Shown here: positions 5,721 to 12,385 of the stretch, in pieces
Position numbering within the stretch: position 1 is the first letter of the stretch
How the letters are laid out: each line of letters opens with the position of its first letter
From: Actinomycetota bacterium
GTDB taxonomy: Bacteria; Actinomycetota; Acidimicrobiia; Acidimicrobiales; AC-25
Direction of reading: 5' to 3'
NCBI GenBank assembly: GCA_005888395.1
Contig: VAXF01000061.1
Location: forward strand, 1 to 12,854
Length of the DNA stretch: 12,854 nt
Notes under the pieces: generated by a model
What the model was told of the DNA's origin: nothing
Seen by the model: only the letters and a program-made list of their open reading frames with translations
Database searches by the model: none
Program-made: the position numbers and the translations under genes

Positions 5721-6928
5721 GCGACCGTGAGCTTGATGGTGACCCGCGTGCCCTCCTCGGGCCCACTGCGGACGTCGAGGTCGGCGTCCAGCAGCTCGCA
5801 CAGCTGCTTGACGAGATAGAGGCCGACGCCGAGCCCACCCGACTGGCGCGTTTCGAACGACTCGCCCTGCGAGAACGACTGAAAGGCCCGTTCGAGGTCG
5901 GCGGGAAGGCCCGTGCCCCTGTCGGCGATGGTCACCGACACGCGATCGTCGTGCTGCTCGCCCGTGACGTCGATACGCGATCCGGGCGCCGAGAACTTGC
6001 ACGCGTTCGAGAGGAGGTGGCCGAGGACCTGTCGCAGCCGAGCCGGGTCCGTCCACACCTTCGCCAGGCCCGGCGGCAGCTGGACGTTGGCCGGGTGGTC
6101 GACGTCGACGAAGGCGGCGACGGCATCGTGCACGGCTTCGTCCACAGAGACGGGGCCCATGCGAACGATGAGCTCACCGGCGCGGATGTGCGCGACGTCG
6201 AGCAGGTCGTCGAGAAGCTGTGCGAGGCGGCGGCTGCCGTGGGCGATGCGATCGGCGAAGAGCGAGATGGTGTCGGTGCTGAGCTCGGGTGCCTGGTGGG
6301 CGATCGTCTCGGCGAACCCGAGGACCACCGTGATCGGCGTCCGCAGCTCGTGCGAGACGAGGGCGAGGAACTCGTCCTTCATCCGCTGTATGTCCTGGAG
6401 CTCACGTCGGGCGAGCTGCTCGCGTTGGAACAGGCGGGCGTTCTGCACCGCGGCGGCGACGGTCGGCGCGAACGCGAGCACGACCGCCCGGTCGTCGGAG
6501 GAGAACGCGTCGACGCCGACAGCGTCGATCTGAAGGACGCCGGTCGGCTCGCCGTGCAGGATCAGGGGGAGGCCGAAGTAGGTGCGCACACCGCTGCTCA
6601 CGCCGCGCGCCCTGCCGTCGGGATGCACGCGCTCGTCGATGGTGATGTCGGGGATGTAGATGGCGCGCCCGTCGGCCGCGATCTGGCCGGAGACCCCCTT
6701 GCCGAATGGGATGCGGACGGCATAGGCCTCGGGCGGGCCCGGGGGCTCGAGGGCGGCGGCCACCAGCGCGTCCTCCTCGACCAGCTGGATGGCGCCGCCC
6801 GAGAACTCGACGAGCTGGTGGAGGGCGGCGAAGGTCTGGTCGAGCACGCGCTGGAGGTCGAGGGTGGCCGTGACCCGGCGGGCGAGATCGAGGAGGAGCT
6901 CGGCCCGATCGGTGGAAGACCTGGTCAC
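5717..6928 (-). CDS. GAF-domain sensor histidine kinase
   Basis: A 403-residue soluble sensor kinase. Residues about 10-165 form a GAF domain (ATLDLQRVLDQTFAALHQLV at its start, GVLQIDAVGVDAFSSDD near 130-146). A short coiled linker leads to HisKA with the H-box VSHELRTPITVVLGF and phosphoacceptor His193. The HATPase domain has the N-box LLSNACKFS (Asn308), G1 box DRGTGLP (336-342) and G2 box GGLGVGL (364-370). No membrane helix is present in the kinase itself. I chose the GTG at 6928 because it overlaps the stop of the small upstream ORF (GTGA) and starts just before the GAF domain. The frame continues open upstream but would run antisense across the tRNA. No response regulator gene is in the window, so it is an orphan kinase here. 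The GAF ligand is unknown. Confidence 0.93.
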   Translation of the reverse strand: MTRSSTDRAELLLDLARRVTATLDLQRVLDQTFAALHQLVEFSGGAIQLVEEDALVAAALEPPGPPEAYAVRIPFGKGVSGQIAADGRAIYIPDITIDERVHPDGRARGVSSGVRTYFGLPLILHGEPTGVLQIDAVGVDAFSSDDRAVVLAFAPTVAAAVQNARLFQREQLARRELQDIQRMKDEFLALVSHELRTPITVVLGFAETIAHQAPELSTDTISLFADRIAHGSRRLAQLLDDLLDVAHIRAGELIVRMGPVSVDEAVHDAVAAFVDVDHPANVQLPPGLAKVWTDPARLRQVLGHLLSNACKFSAPGSRIDVTGEQHDDRVSVTIADRGTGLPADLERAFQSFSQGESFETRQSGGLGVGLYLVKQLCELLDADLDVRSGPEEGTRVTIKLTVA

Positions 6929-7041
6929 GACCGCGCCCGGAGCCGGCGTTCGTTGTCGGCCAGCCGCCGGTTGCGATACGCCGCCGCAAGCGCGACGAAC
7001 GCGCCCAGCACCACGAGGCGCCGTCGCCTGAATCGTCGCAC
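6925..7041 (-). CDS. Tiny single-pass membrane peptide leading the kinase operon
   Basis: A 38-residue ORF starting at GTG 7041, with a basic start (RRFRRRR), one hydrophobic helix (LVVLGAFVALAAAY, about 9-22) and a charged tail rich in Arg. Its stop overlaps the kinase start by 4 nt in the same GTGA arrangement seen at other real junctions in this window. A TANNNT box (TATCCT) lies 7 nt upstream of the GTG, as in the leaderless promoters nearby. I do not recognise a family. It could be a small regulator or membrane partner of the kinase, or a translated leader that couples kinase synthesis. The context supports it, but ORFs this short are easily chance. Confidence 0.45.
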   Translation of the reverse strand: MRRFRRRRLVVLGAFVALAAAYRNRRLADNERRLRARS

Positions 7042-7048
7042 CAGCCGG

Positions 7049-7054
7049 AGGATA
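7049..7054 (-). promoter_or_regulatory. -10 box of the histidine kinase operon
   Basis: Read on the minus strand the bases are TATCCT, 7 nt before the GTG of the small membrane ORF. The -35 region would fall over the 5' end of the tRNA gene and shows no consensus. Supported mainly by spacing. Confidence 0.4.
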
Positions 7055-7058
7055 CGCT
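7053..7058 (+). promoter_or_regulatory. -10 box of tRNA-Leu
   Basis: TACGCT matches TANNNT and lies 19 nt upstream of the mature tRNA 5' end, leaving room for a short leader. It overlaps the minus-strand TATCCT box by two bases, so the two promoters would be back to back and mutually exclusive. Confidence 0.4.
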
Positions 7059-7077
7059 GAGTGCCGATTCCAGCCCT

Positions 7078-7161
7078 GCCCGGGTGGAGAAATCGGAAAA
7101 CTCGATGGCCTCAAAAGCCATTGCCCGCAAGGGCTTGTGGGTTCGAACCCCACCCCGGGCA
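7078..7161 (+). tRNA. tRNA-Leu (anticodon CAA)
   Basis: An 84-nt cloverleaf. The acceptor arms are GCCCGGG (7078-7084) and CCCGGGC (7154-7160), with discriminator A7161. The anticodon stem is ATGGC/GCCAT with loop CTCAAAA, giving anticodon CAA, which reads the leucine codon UUG. There is a long class II variable arm (GCCC/GGGC), as expected for leucine. The T arm is GTGGG, loop TTCGAAC, CCCAC. The 3' CCA is not encoded. UUG is a rare codon in DNA this GC-rich. Confidence 0.95.
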
Positions 7162-7191
7162 CGCAGGCCTTCGAGCCAACGCCCTCCTCAG

Positions 7192-7243
7192 CGTTCTGGG
7201 TCGATATCTGCACACTCCTCTGTGCAGATATCGACCCGGAACG
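7192..7243. repeat. Long near-perfect inverted repeat after tRNA-Leu
   Basis: Arms of 23 nt (7192-7214 and 7221-7243) pair fully except for one T-G wobble (7197 with 7238), around a 6-nt loop CTCCTC. The inner 17 bp are perfect. It begins 30 nt after the tRNA and has no T-tract, so it could end tRNA transcription, be a dispersed palindromic element, or bind a protein. It is AT-richer in the stem (TCGATATCTG) than the surrounding DNA. Confidence 0.8.
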
Positions 7244-7386
7244 GGGAATGCTCCCAAACGGGACCCAAACAGGTGTTCTGAGTGACGCCGCCTGCCGCCT
7301 CACCTGGGGGTTCTCGCGCTATGCGGTGGTTTATCCACGGTGCGTAAGGGGCAAAACACGCCGAGGGCCGGCGGACGGCCCACACC

Positions 7387-7393
7387 AAGGAGG
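7387..7393 (+). promoter_or_regulatory. Strong Shine-Dalgarno site of the surface-protein gene
   Basis: AAGGAGG ends 7 nt before the ATG at 7401. It is the best ribosome-binding site in the window and fixes the start of the surface-protein gene, although the frame is open much further upstream. In the remaining 7244-7386 stretch I see no convincing promoter or gene; the promoter must lie somewhere in it. Confidence 0.85.
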
Positions 7394-7400
7394 GGCGAAC

Positions 7401-8426
7401 ATGACGTCCACCCGACGATTCGCAGCGATGGCGGCGTCCGGGGCGGTGGCCATGCTCGTCGGCGGCGCCCTCGCATCCCCGGCGCTCGCCGACACCGGCG
7501 ACCACGACCCCAACAGCCACGCCGCGGTCACCGCGACGGAGCACGCCGACAACAGCGGCAGCGCCGACACCGCCACCCACGAGAACGAGAGCGCGCACGC
7601 GAACCAGAGCGAGCCCGCCAACCCGAGCCCGCACACGAACGGAGGCGACGGAAACCCGCCCGGGGCCAATGGCACGGTGAAGATCGAGCCCGCGTCGGGG
7701 CCTGTCACCCACGCCAACCACCCGCACCCCGGATGCTTATTCCGTGTCGCGCTCTTCAACTTCGACGACCCCTCGACCGTTCACCTGAGCTTCACGGGCC
7801 AGGCACCCACCCGCACCGGCGGCACGCTCACCGACACCGTCGCCTACAGCACCGACCCGACGGTGAGCGGTCCGTACAACCTGAGCTCGCTGTTCTCCGG
7901 CGTCACGCCGAAGAAGCAGGGCTTCCACGTGAAGCTCACGGCGACGCAGGACGGCGCGCCGGGCGCCGGCAAGCACAAGGTGTTCTGGATCAACTGCGGA
8001 GAGCTGTCGGCTCCGAGCCACGCCGGGCCGGCCCAGGCCGGGCCGAACCACGCCGCAACGGGATCGACCAGCAACGAGGTGGGCGGCGCCCAGGCGGCAC
8101 CCACTCGCGGCACCACCGAATCAGGATCCTCGCCGTCCGGCGCCTCGACGAACGTGCTCGGCACGGAAGTCAACCGGTCGGCCGTCATCGGCGCCCAGCT
8201 CCTGACGTCGTTCGGAGCACCGGGCTCGGTTGTGGCGTCCGGCGCCTCGCCCTCCGCGGCGGCGGCCACGACGAAGCCGGCGGCGGTGGGAGCCGCGTCG
8301 GCAACCCGTGGACGGACGCTGGCCCGCACGGGCATCGGCGTGGGTCTCCTGCTGCTGCTTGCCGCGGCTGCGGTCGTGTTGGGGGGCCTCGGCCGGGCGA
8401 GCGCGAGCCGGCGCAAGGTCGGGTAG
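7401..8426 (+). CDS. Secreted cell-wall surface protein with LARTG sorting signal
   Basis: A 341-residue exported protein. Residues 1-30 form a Sec signal peptide (RR, hydrophobic core, ASPALA then cleavage before Asp31). Residues about 31-92 are a low-complexity spacer rich in His, Asn, Glu and Ala. A beta-rich core at about 93-202 has two cysteines (112 and 199) that could form a disulfide. A Ser/Ala/Gly-rich stalk follows. The end has LARTG (307-311), a hydrophobic helix (about 312-330) and a basic tail (RASASRRK), the layout of an LPXTG-type sortase signal with Ala in place of Pro. If no sortase accepts it, it is simply a C-terminally anchored membrane protein. I do not recognise the core domain. 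It is a stand-alone gene with its own ribosome site and terminator. Confidence 0.85.
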   Translation: MTSTRRFAAMAASGAVAMLVGGALASPALADTGDHDPNSHAAVTATEHADNSGSADTATHENESAHANQSEPANPSPHTNGGDGNPPGANGTVKIEPASGPVTHANHPHPGCLFRVALFNFDDPSTVHLSFTGQAPTRTGGTLTDTVAYSTDPTVSGPYNLSSLFSGVTPKKQGFHVKLTATQDGAPGAGKHKVFWINCGELSAPSHAGPAQAGPNHAATGSTSNEVGGAQAAPTRGTTESGSSPSGASTNVLGTEVNRSAVIGAQLLTSFGAPGSVVASGASPSAAAATTKPAAVGAASATRGRTLARTGIGVGLLLLLAAAAVVLGGLGRASASRRKVG

Positions 8427-8447
8427 GGCCGCCGGTCGGCCCTACCC
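8421..8447 (+). terminator. Hairpin terminator after the surface-protein gene
   Basis: Perfect 11-bp arms GGGTAGGGCCG (8421-8431) and CGGCCCTACCC (8437-8447) flank a 5-nt loop and include the TAG stop. It lacks a U-tract, as is usual for terminators in GC-rich actinobacteria. Confidence 0.65.
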
Positions 8448-8501
8448 GCCCCGGCGTGGTGACCGTGCAGACCTGACACGCATATAGCTCGCAGTCGCAT
8501 G

Positions 8502-8525
8502 GCGGCACTCCGAGGAGACTGCCGC
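8502..8525. promoter_or_regulatory. Imperfect inverted repeat upstream of the molybdate operon
   Basis: GCGGCA (8502-8507) pairs with TGCCGC (8520-8525), and inside it CTCC pairs with GGAG around GA. It covers the -35 region of the predicted promoter at 8532-8537, so it could be an operator for the adjacent HTH-TOBE regulator. It does not resemble the E. coli ModE box. Tentative. Confidence 0.35.
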
Positions 8526-8531
8526 AGCCGC

Positions 8532-8537
8532 TAGATT
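8532..8537 (+). promoter_or_regulatory. -10 box of the molybdate operon
   Basis: TAGATT fits TANNNT and lies 9 nt before the ATG at 8547. With no Shine-Dalgarno site visible, a leaderless or nearly leaderless transcript is likely. Confidence 0.45.
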
Positions 8538-8546
8538 CCATCGCCC

Positions 8547-8945
8547 ATGGAGGAGTACCGGATCGGGCAGGCGGCGGAGCTGTTGGGGGTGAGCGTCGAC
8601 ACGGTCCGGCGGTGGGCCGACGGCGGCAAGCTGACGACGCGGCGGACCGCCGGTGGCCACCGCGTTGTCGAGGGCGCCGACCTGGCGCGGTTCGCGGCCG
8701 AAGCGGCCGAGGCGCCGGAGCCGGGCCCGATCACCGGCCAGTCGGCCCGGAACCGGTTCACCGGCATCGTCACCCGCGTCGTCCGCGATCGGGTCGCGGC
8801 GCAGGTGGAGCTGCAGGCCGGTCCGCACCGGATCGTGTCTCTCATGACCCGCGAGGCGGCGGACGAGCTCGGTCTCGAACCGGGGGTGCTGGCGGTCGCG
8901 GCGGTCAAGGCGACCAACGTCGTGGTGGAGCTGCCGGCGGGGTGA
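8547..8945 (+). CDS. HTH-TOBE molybdate-responsive regulator
   Basis: A 132-residue two-domain protein. Residues about 3-50 are a MerR/excisionase-type helix-turn-helix (YRIGQAAELLGVSVDTVRRW, then the wing RRTAGGHRVV). Residues about 66-130 are a single TOBE/Mop domain (RNRFTGIVTRVV, then VSLMTREAADELGLEPG and AAVKATNVVVEL), which in other proteins binds molybdate or tungstate. It leads the mod operon and its stop overlaps modA in a GTGA. It is probably the operon's molybdate sensor, doing the job of ModE with a different DNA-binding domain. Whether it represses or activates cannot be read. Domain assignment is strong. Confidence 0.88.
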   Translation: MEEYRIGQAAELLGVSVDTVRRWADGGKLTTRRTAGGHRVVEGADLARFAAEAAEAPEPGPITGQSARNRFTGIVTRVVRDRVAAQVELQAGPHRIVSLMTREAADELGLEPGVLAVAAVKATNVVVELPAG

Positions 8946-9676
8946 GCGCCCGCCGCGCGATCGCAGCAGCCGTCGCCGCCCTGGCCGCGCTTGTGCCGGC
9001 GTGCGGAGGCAGGTCGGCCCACGCCGTGACCGTCTTCGGCGCCGCCTCGCTCACCGGAGTGCTCCCGGAGCTGCGGCAGGAGTTCCTTCGCGGCCGCGCG
9101 GGGGAGAGGATCACGCTCGACCTCGCCGGGACGCCCCAGCTCGTGGCGCAGATCGAAGCCGGCGCGCCGGCCGACGTCGTGGCCACGGCCGACGAGGCGT
9201 CGCTCGCCGAGCTGCGGGCGCGACGGCTGCTCGACGGGCCGCCGGTCGTCTTCGCCCGCAACCGCCTCGCGATCGCCGTGCGTCCCGGCAACCCCCGCCA
9301 CATCCGCGATCTGGCCGACCTCGCACAGTCGGGTCTGGTCGTGGTCTTCGCCGACGCGCGCGTGCCCGCAGGGAAGTACGCGGCCGCAGCGTTGGGGCGG
9401 GCGCACGTGTCGGTGCACCCCGCGTCACTCGAGCAGGACGTCAAGGCGGTGGTCGCCAAGGTGGTGCTGGGCGAGGCCGACGCCGGCATCGTCTACGTCA
9501 CCGACGTGCGCGCCGCCGGCGGGAAGGTCGGCGGCGTCGCCATCGCGGCGAGCGACAACGTCGTCGCCGGCTACCGGATTGCCGCGATAACGGCACGCGG
9601 GCGGGCGTTTCGCGACTTCGTCCTGTCGCCGGACGGACAGCGCGTGTTGCGCCGCGCTGGGTTCTTGTCGCCGTGA
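8942..9676 (+). CDS. modA: Molybdate ABC transporter substrate-binding lipoprotein ModA
   Basis: A 244-residue periplasmic-type binding protein that captures molybdate (possibly tungstate) outside the membrane. It has a signal peptide ending in VPAC with Cys21, an acceptable though not classic lipobox. The family motifs are VFGAASLTGVLPEL (31-44), AGTPQLVAQIEAGAPADVVATAD (about 62-84) and GEADAGIVYVTDV (177-189). The GTG at 8942 overlaps the regulator stop, and the signal peptide starts right there, which decides the start. It in turn overlaps modB by GTGA. Some residues differ from the usual ModA serines: Thr64 stands where FSSSG-type motifs are common. Oxyanion preference is therefore open. 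Confidence 0.93.
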   Translation: MSARRAIAAAVAALAALVPACGGRSAHAVTVFGAASLTGVLPELRQEFLRGRAGERITLDLAGTPQLVAQIEAGAPADVVATADEASLAELRARRLLDGPPVVFARNRLAIAVRPGNPRHIRDLADLAQSGLVVVFADARVPAGKYAAAALGRAHVSVHPASLEQDVKAVVAKVVLGEADAGIVYVTDVRAAGGKVGGVAIAASDNVVAGYRIAAITARGRAFRDFVLSPDGQRVLRRAGFLSP

Positions 9677-10449
9677 CGCGCCGCCCGCCGCTCGCGCTGG
9701 CGGTGCCGGCGGGACTGGGCGTCATGTTCCTGGCCCTGCCGCTCGTGGGCCTTGTCCAGCGAGCGCCGTGGGCCGCCGTTGGTCACCAACTCGCGTCCCA
9801 CGAGGTGCGCCAAGCGCTGCGTCTCTCGTTGGTGACGTCGTTGGCCGCGACCGCGCTCGCTGTCGTGCTGGGGGTGCCGCTCGCGTGGGTGCTGGCTCGG
9901 GTGTCGTTCCGCGGTCGCGCGCTCGTGCGGGCGCTTGCGCTGCTGCCGATCGTCCTGCCGCCGGTGGTGGGAGGGGTGGCGTTGCTGCTCGCGTTCGGCC
10001 GGCGAGGCCTGCTCGGCGGGTGGCTGGCCGCGCTCGGCGTGCGGCTGCCGTTCACCACCGCCGGCGCCGTCGTCGCCGAGACCTTCGTCGCCATGCCGTT
10101 CGTGGTCCTCGCAACGGAGGCGGGTCTCCGCTCGCTCGACCCCCGCTACGAGGAGGCCGCGGCGACGCTCGGCGCGCGTCCGTGGTCGGTGTTCCGCCGG
10201 GTGACGCTGCCGCTGCTCGCGCCGTCGCTCGGCGCCGGCGCAGCGCTGTGTTGGGCGCGTGCCCTGGGGGAGTTCGGCGCCACCATCACCTTCGCGGGCA
10301 ACCTGCCCGGTCGCACGCAGACGATGCCGCTGGCGGTGTACGTGGCCCTCGAGTCGCAACCCGACGGGGCAATCGCGCTCAGCCTGCTGCTGGTGGCCGT
10401 CTCCGTCGTCGTCCTCGTCCTCCTCCGGCGAAGGCTGTTCCCGGCGTGA
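9673..10449 (+). CDS. modB: Molybdate ABC transporter permease ModB
   Basis: A 258-residue integral membrane permease with about 5-6 membrane helices. The cytoplasmic EAA coupling motif is YEEAAATLGARPWSVFRRVTLP (about 159-180), which docks on the ATPase. The segment ARALGEFGATITFAGNLPGRTQTMPLAVY (about 195-223) is characteristic of ModB. The GTG start at 9673 overlaps the modA stop (GTGA) and precedes the first membrane helix. Its stop overlaps the modC start in the same way. Together with ModA and ModC it forms a complete importer. High confidence. Confidence 0.95.
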   Translation: MTRRPPLALAVPAGLGVMFLALPLVGLVQRAPWAAVGHQLASHEVRQALRLSLVTSLAATALAVVLGVPLAWVLARVSFRGRALVRALALLPIVLPPVVGGVALLLAFGRRGLLGGWLAALGVRLPFTTAGAVVAETFVAMPFVVLATEAGLRSLDPRYEEAAATLGARPWSVFRRVTLPLLAPSLGAGAALCWARALGEFGATITFAGNLPGRTQTMPLAVYVALESQPDGAIALSLLLVAVSVVVLVLLRRRLFPA

Positions 10450-11498
10450 CGCTGGTAGCCGACGTGCAGACCGGCGCGGGTGGGTTCTCAGTCGACGCCG
10501 CGTTCGCCGTCGGAGCAGGCGAGACGGTCGCACTGGTGGGCCCGAACGGCGCGGGGAAGACGACACTGCTGCGAGCCGTGGCCGGGCTGTCGACGCTCGA
10601 CGACGGGCGGGTGGTCGTCGGAGGCCGCGTCGTAGAGGACCGTCGCGCCGGCATCCGGGTGCCCGTGGAGGACCGGGCCATCGGGTTCGTGTTCCAGGAC
10701 CACGCGTTGTTCCCGCACCTCTCGCTGCTCGACAACGTGGCGTTCGGGCTGCGCGCCCGCGGTGTCGGGCGCGCCGAGGCCGCGGCCCGGGCCCGTCTCC
10801 GGCTCGACCGTGTCGGGCTCGCCGACCGGGCGTCCGATCGTCCGGCGAGGTTGTCGGGTGGCGAGGCGCAGCGCGTCGCCGTGGCGCGCGCCGTTGCGGT
10901 GGAGCCCACGCTGCTGCTCCTCGACGAGCCCTTCGCGTCACTCGACGTGCGCGCCCGCGCCGAGGCCCGTCACCATCTGCGGGACGAGCTCGCCGTGTTC
11001 GGGGGAACCGCGGTGGTGGTCACGCACGACCCCGTTGAGGCGATGACGTTGGCCTCGCGGCTGCTCGTCCTCGAGGAGGGTCGCGTGGTGCAGGACGGCA
11101 CGCCGGCGGCGATCAGCGAACGACCCCGGTCGGCCTACGTCGCCGAGCTGGTCGGTGTGAACCTCTTCCGCGGCCGGGCCCACGGCGATCACGTGATCCT
11201 CCTGTCGGGCGCGCACCTCGTGATCGCCGACGCGGGCCACGGCGACGTACTCGCTGTTGCGCATCCCCGGGCGGTCGCGCTGCACCGGCATCCGCCCGAG
11301 GGCACGCCCCGCAACGTGTGGGCCGGCGTCGCCGACAGGGTCGAGCACCTGGGGGAGCGCGTGCGCGTACGCGTGGGGGGCGCGGTGCCACTGGTGGCCG
11401 AGGTGACGGCTGCGTCCGCTCGTGAGCTGCGGCTGGCCGATGGTGGCGAGGTCTGGGCCTCGCTCAAGGCCACCGAGGTGACCGTGTTCCCGGTGTAG
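10446..11498 (+). CDS. modC: Molybdate ABC transporter ATPase ModC
   Basis: A 350-residue ATPase that energises molybdate import at the inner face of the membrane. It has Walker A GPNGAGKTT (32-40), Q-loop Gln84 (VFQDHALFPHLS), signature LSGGEAQRVAVARA (136-149), Walker B LLLLDEP (156-162) and H-loop THDP with His194. A C-terminal TOBE/Mop domain (about 285-348, including VRVRVGGAVPLVAEVTA and SLKATEVTVF) is typical of ModC and allows oxyanion sensing. The GTG at 10446 overlaps modB. Downstream the convergent LLM-class gene starts its stop codon only 3 nt away. Length and motifs are normal for the family. Confidence 0.95.
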   Translation: MTLVADVQTGAGGFSVDAAFAVGAGETVALVGPNGAGKTTLLRAVAGLSTLDDGRVVVGGRVVEDRRAGIRVPVEDRAIGFVFQDHALFPHLSLLDNVAFGLRARGVGRAEAAARARLRLDRVGLADRASDRPARLSGGEAQRVAVARAVAVEPTLLLLDEPFASLDVRARAEARHHLRDELAVFGGTAVVVTHDPVEAMTLASRLLVLEEGRVVQDGTPAAISERPRSAYVAELVGVNLFRGRAHGDHVILLSGAHLVIADAGHGDVLAVAHPRAVALHRHPPEGTPRNVWAGVADRVEHLGERVRVRVGGAVPLVAEVTAASARELRLADGGEVWASLKATEVTVFPV

Positions 11499-11501
11499 CG
11501 A

Positions 11502-12371
11502 TTACTCGGCGAGGGCGAGCATGGCTTCGGCCTGCTCCACGAAATGGGCCGGGGAGTGGTGGACGAAGCGGAGGTTGAGCATCGTCGCGCCCGCATCCTT
11601 CAACCGGGCGACGGCCTCGCGGGTACGGGTGGCGTCGCCGCCGGGATCGAGAGGCGGCTCTGCCGCGAGGATCACCTCGAGCTGCTCGTCACGCGCCTGC
11701 CACGCCGGCGTTTCGCGGGCGCGACCGACCATCTCGCCGATCTGTTCCGGTGACAGGCCGAACGGCACCCAACCGTCAGCCAGCTCGACGGCGCGTCGCA
11801 ACGAGCGCGCCGTACGGCCGCCGATCCAGATCGGCATGCGCGTCTGGACGGCGCACGGCTCCACGATGAAGCCTTTGTACGAGTAGTGCGTCCCCTCGTA
11901 GGCGGGCTCACGTTGGCCCAGCGACGCGCGCAGCGCCCGGATCGCGTCGTCGGCCCGCTCGCCGCGCGCCTCGAACTCGACGCCGAGGAGATCGAACTCC
12001 TCGCGCAGCGAACCGACGCCGACGCCGAGTATGAGCCGCCCGCCACACACGCGGTCGAGGGTGCCGTAGCGCTTGGCCAGCTCGAGCGGGTGGTGATAGC
12101 CGAGCACGAGCACGTGGGTCGCCAGGCGGATGCGCTCGGTGTGGGCGGCGAGATAGCCGAGGGTGGCGAGTGGGTCCCAGTAACGGCCGCCGCGCACCGC
12201 GGCGATCGGCTTGGGGATGGCGACGTGCTCGCTGCAGGTGAGATGGTGGTACCCGAGGCGGTCGAGGGCCCTGGCGATCTCGACGACCTCCGGCAGGCCG
12301 GCATCCTCCTCCCACTTCGCGTGAGCCCGCGGCAGCAGCGACAGCACGGGCGTGGTGACGCCGACTCGCAT
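11502..12371 (-). CDS. LLM-class F420-dependent oxidoreductase (TIGR03619-like)
   Basis: A 289-residue luciferase-like TIM-barrel enzyme of the F420-dependent class common in actinobacteria. Features in order are EIARALDRLGYHHLTCSEHV (about 31-50), RIRLATHVLVLGYHHPLELAKRYGTLD (80-106), the GGRLILGVGVGS turn (110-121), PIWIGGRT (180-187) and ADGWVPFGLS (198-207). Such enzymes transfer hydride between reduced F420 and an organic substrate; FMN-using relatives exist. The ATG at 12371 has a TANNNT box 8 nt upstream, so it likely has its own promoter rather than depending on the gene 31 nt upstream. Substrate is unknown; the family call is firm. Confidence 0.92.
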   Translation of the reverse strand: MRVGVTTPVLSLLPRAHAKWEEDAGLPEVVEIARALDRLGYHHLTCSEHVAIPKPIAAVRGGRYWDPLATLGYLAAHTERIRLATHVLVLGYHHPLELAKRYGTLDRVCGGRLILGVGVGSLREEFDLLGVEFEARGERADDAIRALRASLGQREPAYEGTHYSYKGFIVEPCAVQTRMPIWIGGRTARSLRRAVELADGWVPFGLSPEQIGEMVGRARETPAWQARDEQLEVILAAEPPLDPGGDATRTREAVARLKDAGATMLNLRFVHHSPAHFVEQAEAMLALAE

Positions 12372-12379
12372 CGGCCGCG

Positions 12380-12385
12380 ACCCTA
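12380..12385 (-). promoter_or_regulatory. -10 box of the LLM-class gene
   Basis: On the minus strand the bases read TAGGGT, identical to the -10 box of the isomerase-family gene, and lie 8 nt before the ATG at 12371. No clear -35 box is seen. Confidence 0.45.

Noticed and set aside
7162..7243. Prophage or island attachment site at tRNA-Leu
   Set aside because: There is no integrase and no repeated tRNA 3' end in the window; only the inverted repeat is seen.
6929..7303. N-terminal extension of the histidine kinase frame to 528 residues
   Set aside because: It would be antisense to tRNA-Leu and the long inverted repeat, and it has no recognisable domain. The kinase domain layout is complete from GTG 6928.
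7137..7400. Upstream extension of the surface-protein frame
   Set aside because: It would start inside tRNA-Leu and put 88 residues before the signal peptide. The strong ribosome site before ATG 7401 settles the start.
8943..9672. Plus-strand frames overlapping modA that continue into modB (ORF beginning at 9001)
   Set aside because: The upstream part is an Arg-rich shadow of modA; the real modB begins at the GTG at 9673, which overlaps the modA stop.
9571..10941. 456-residue minus-strand ORF
   Set aside because: Arg/Gly/Pro-rich antisense shadow of modB and modC with no domain.
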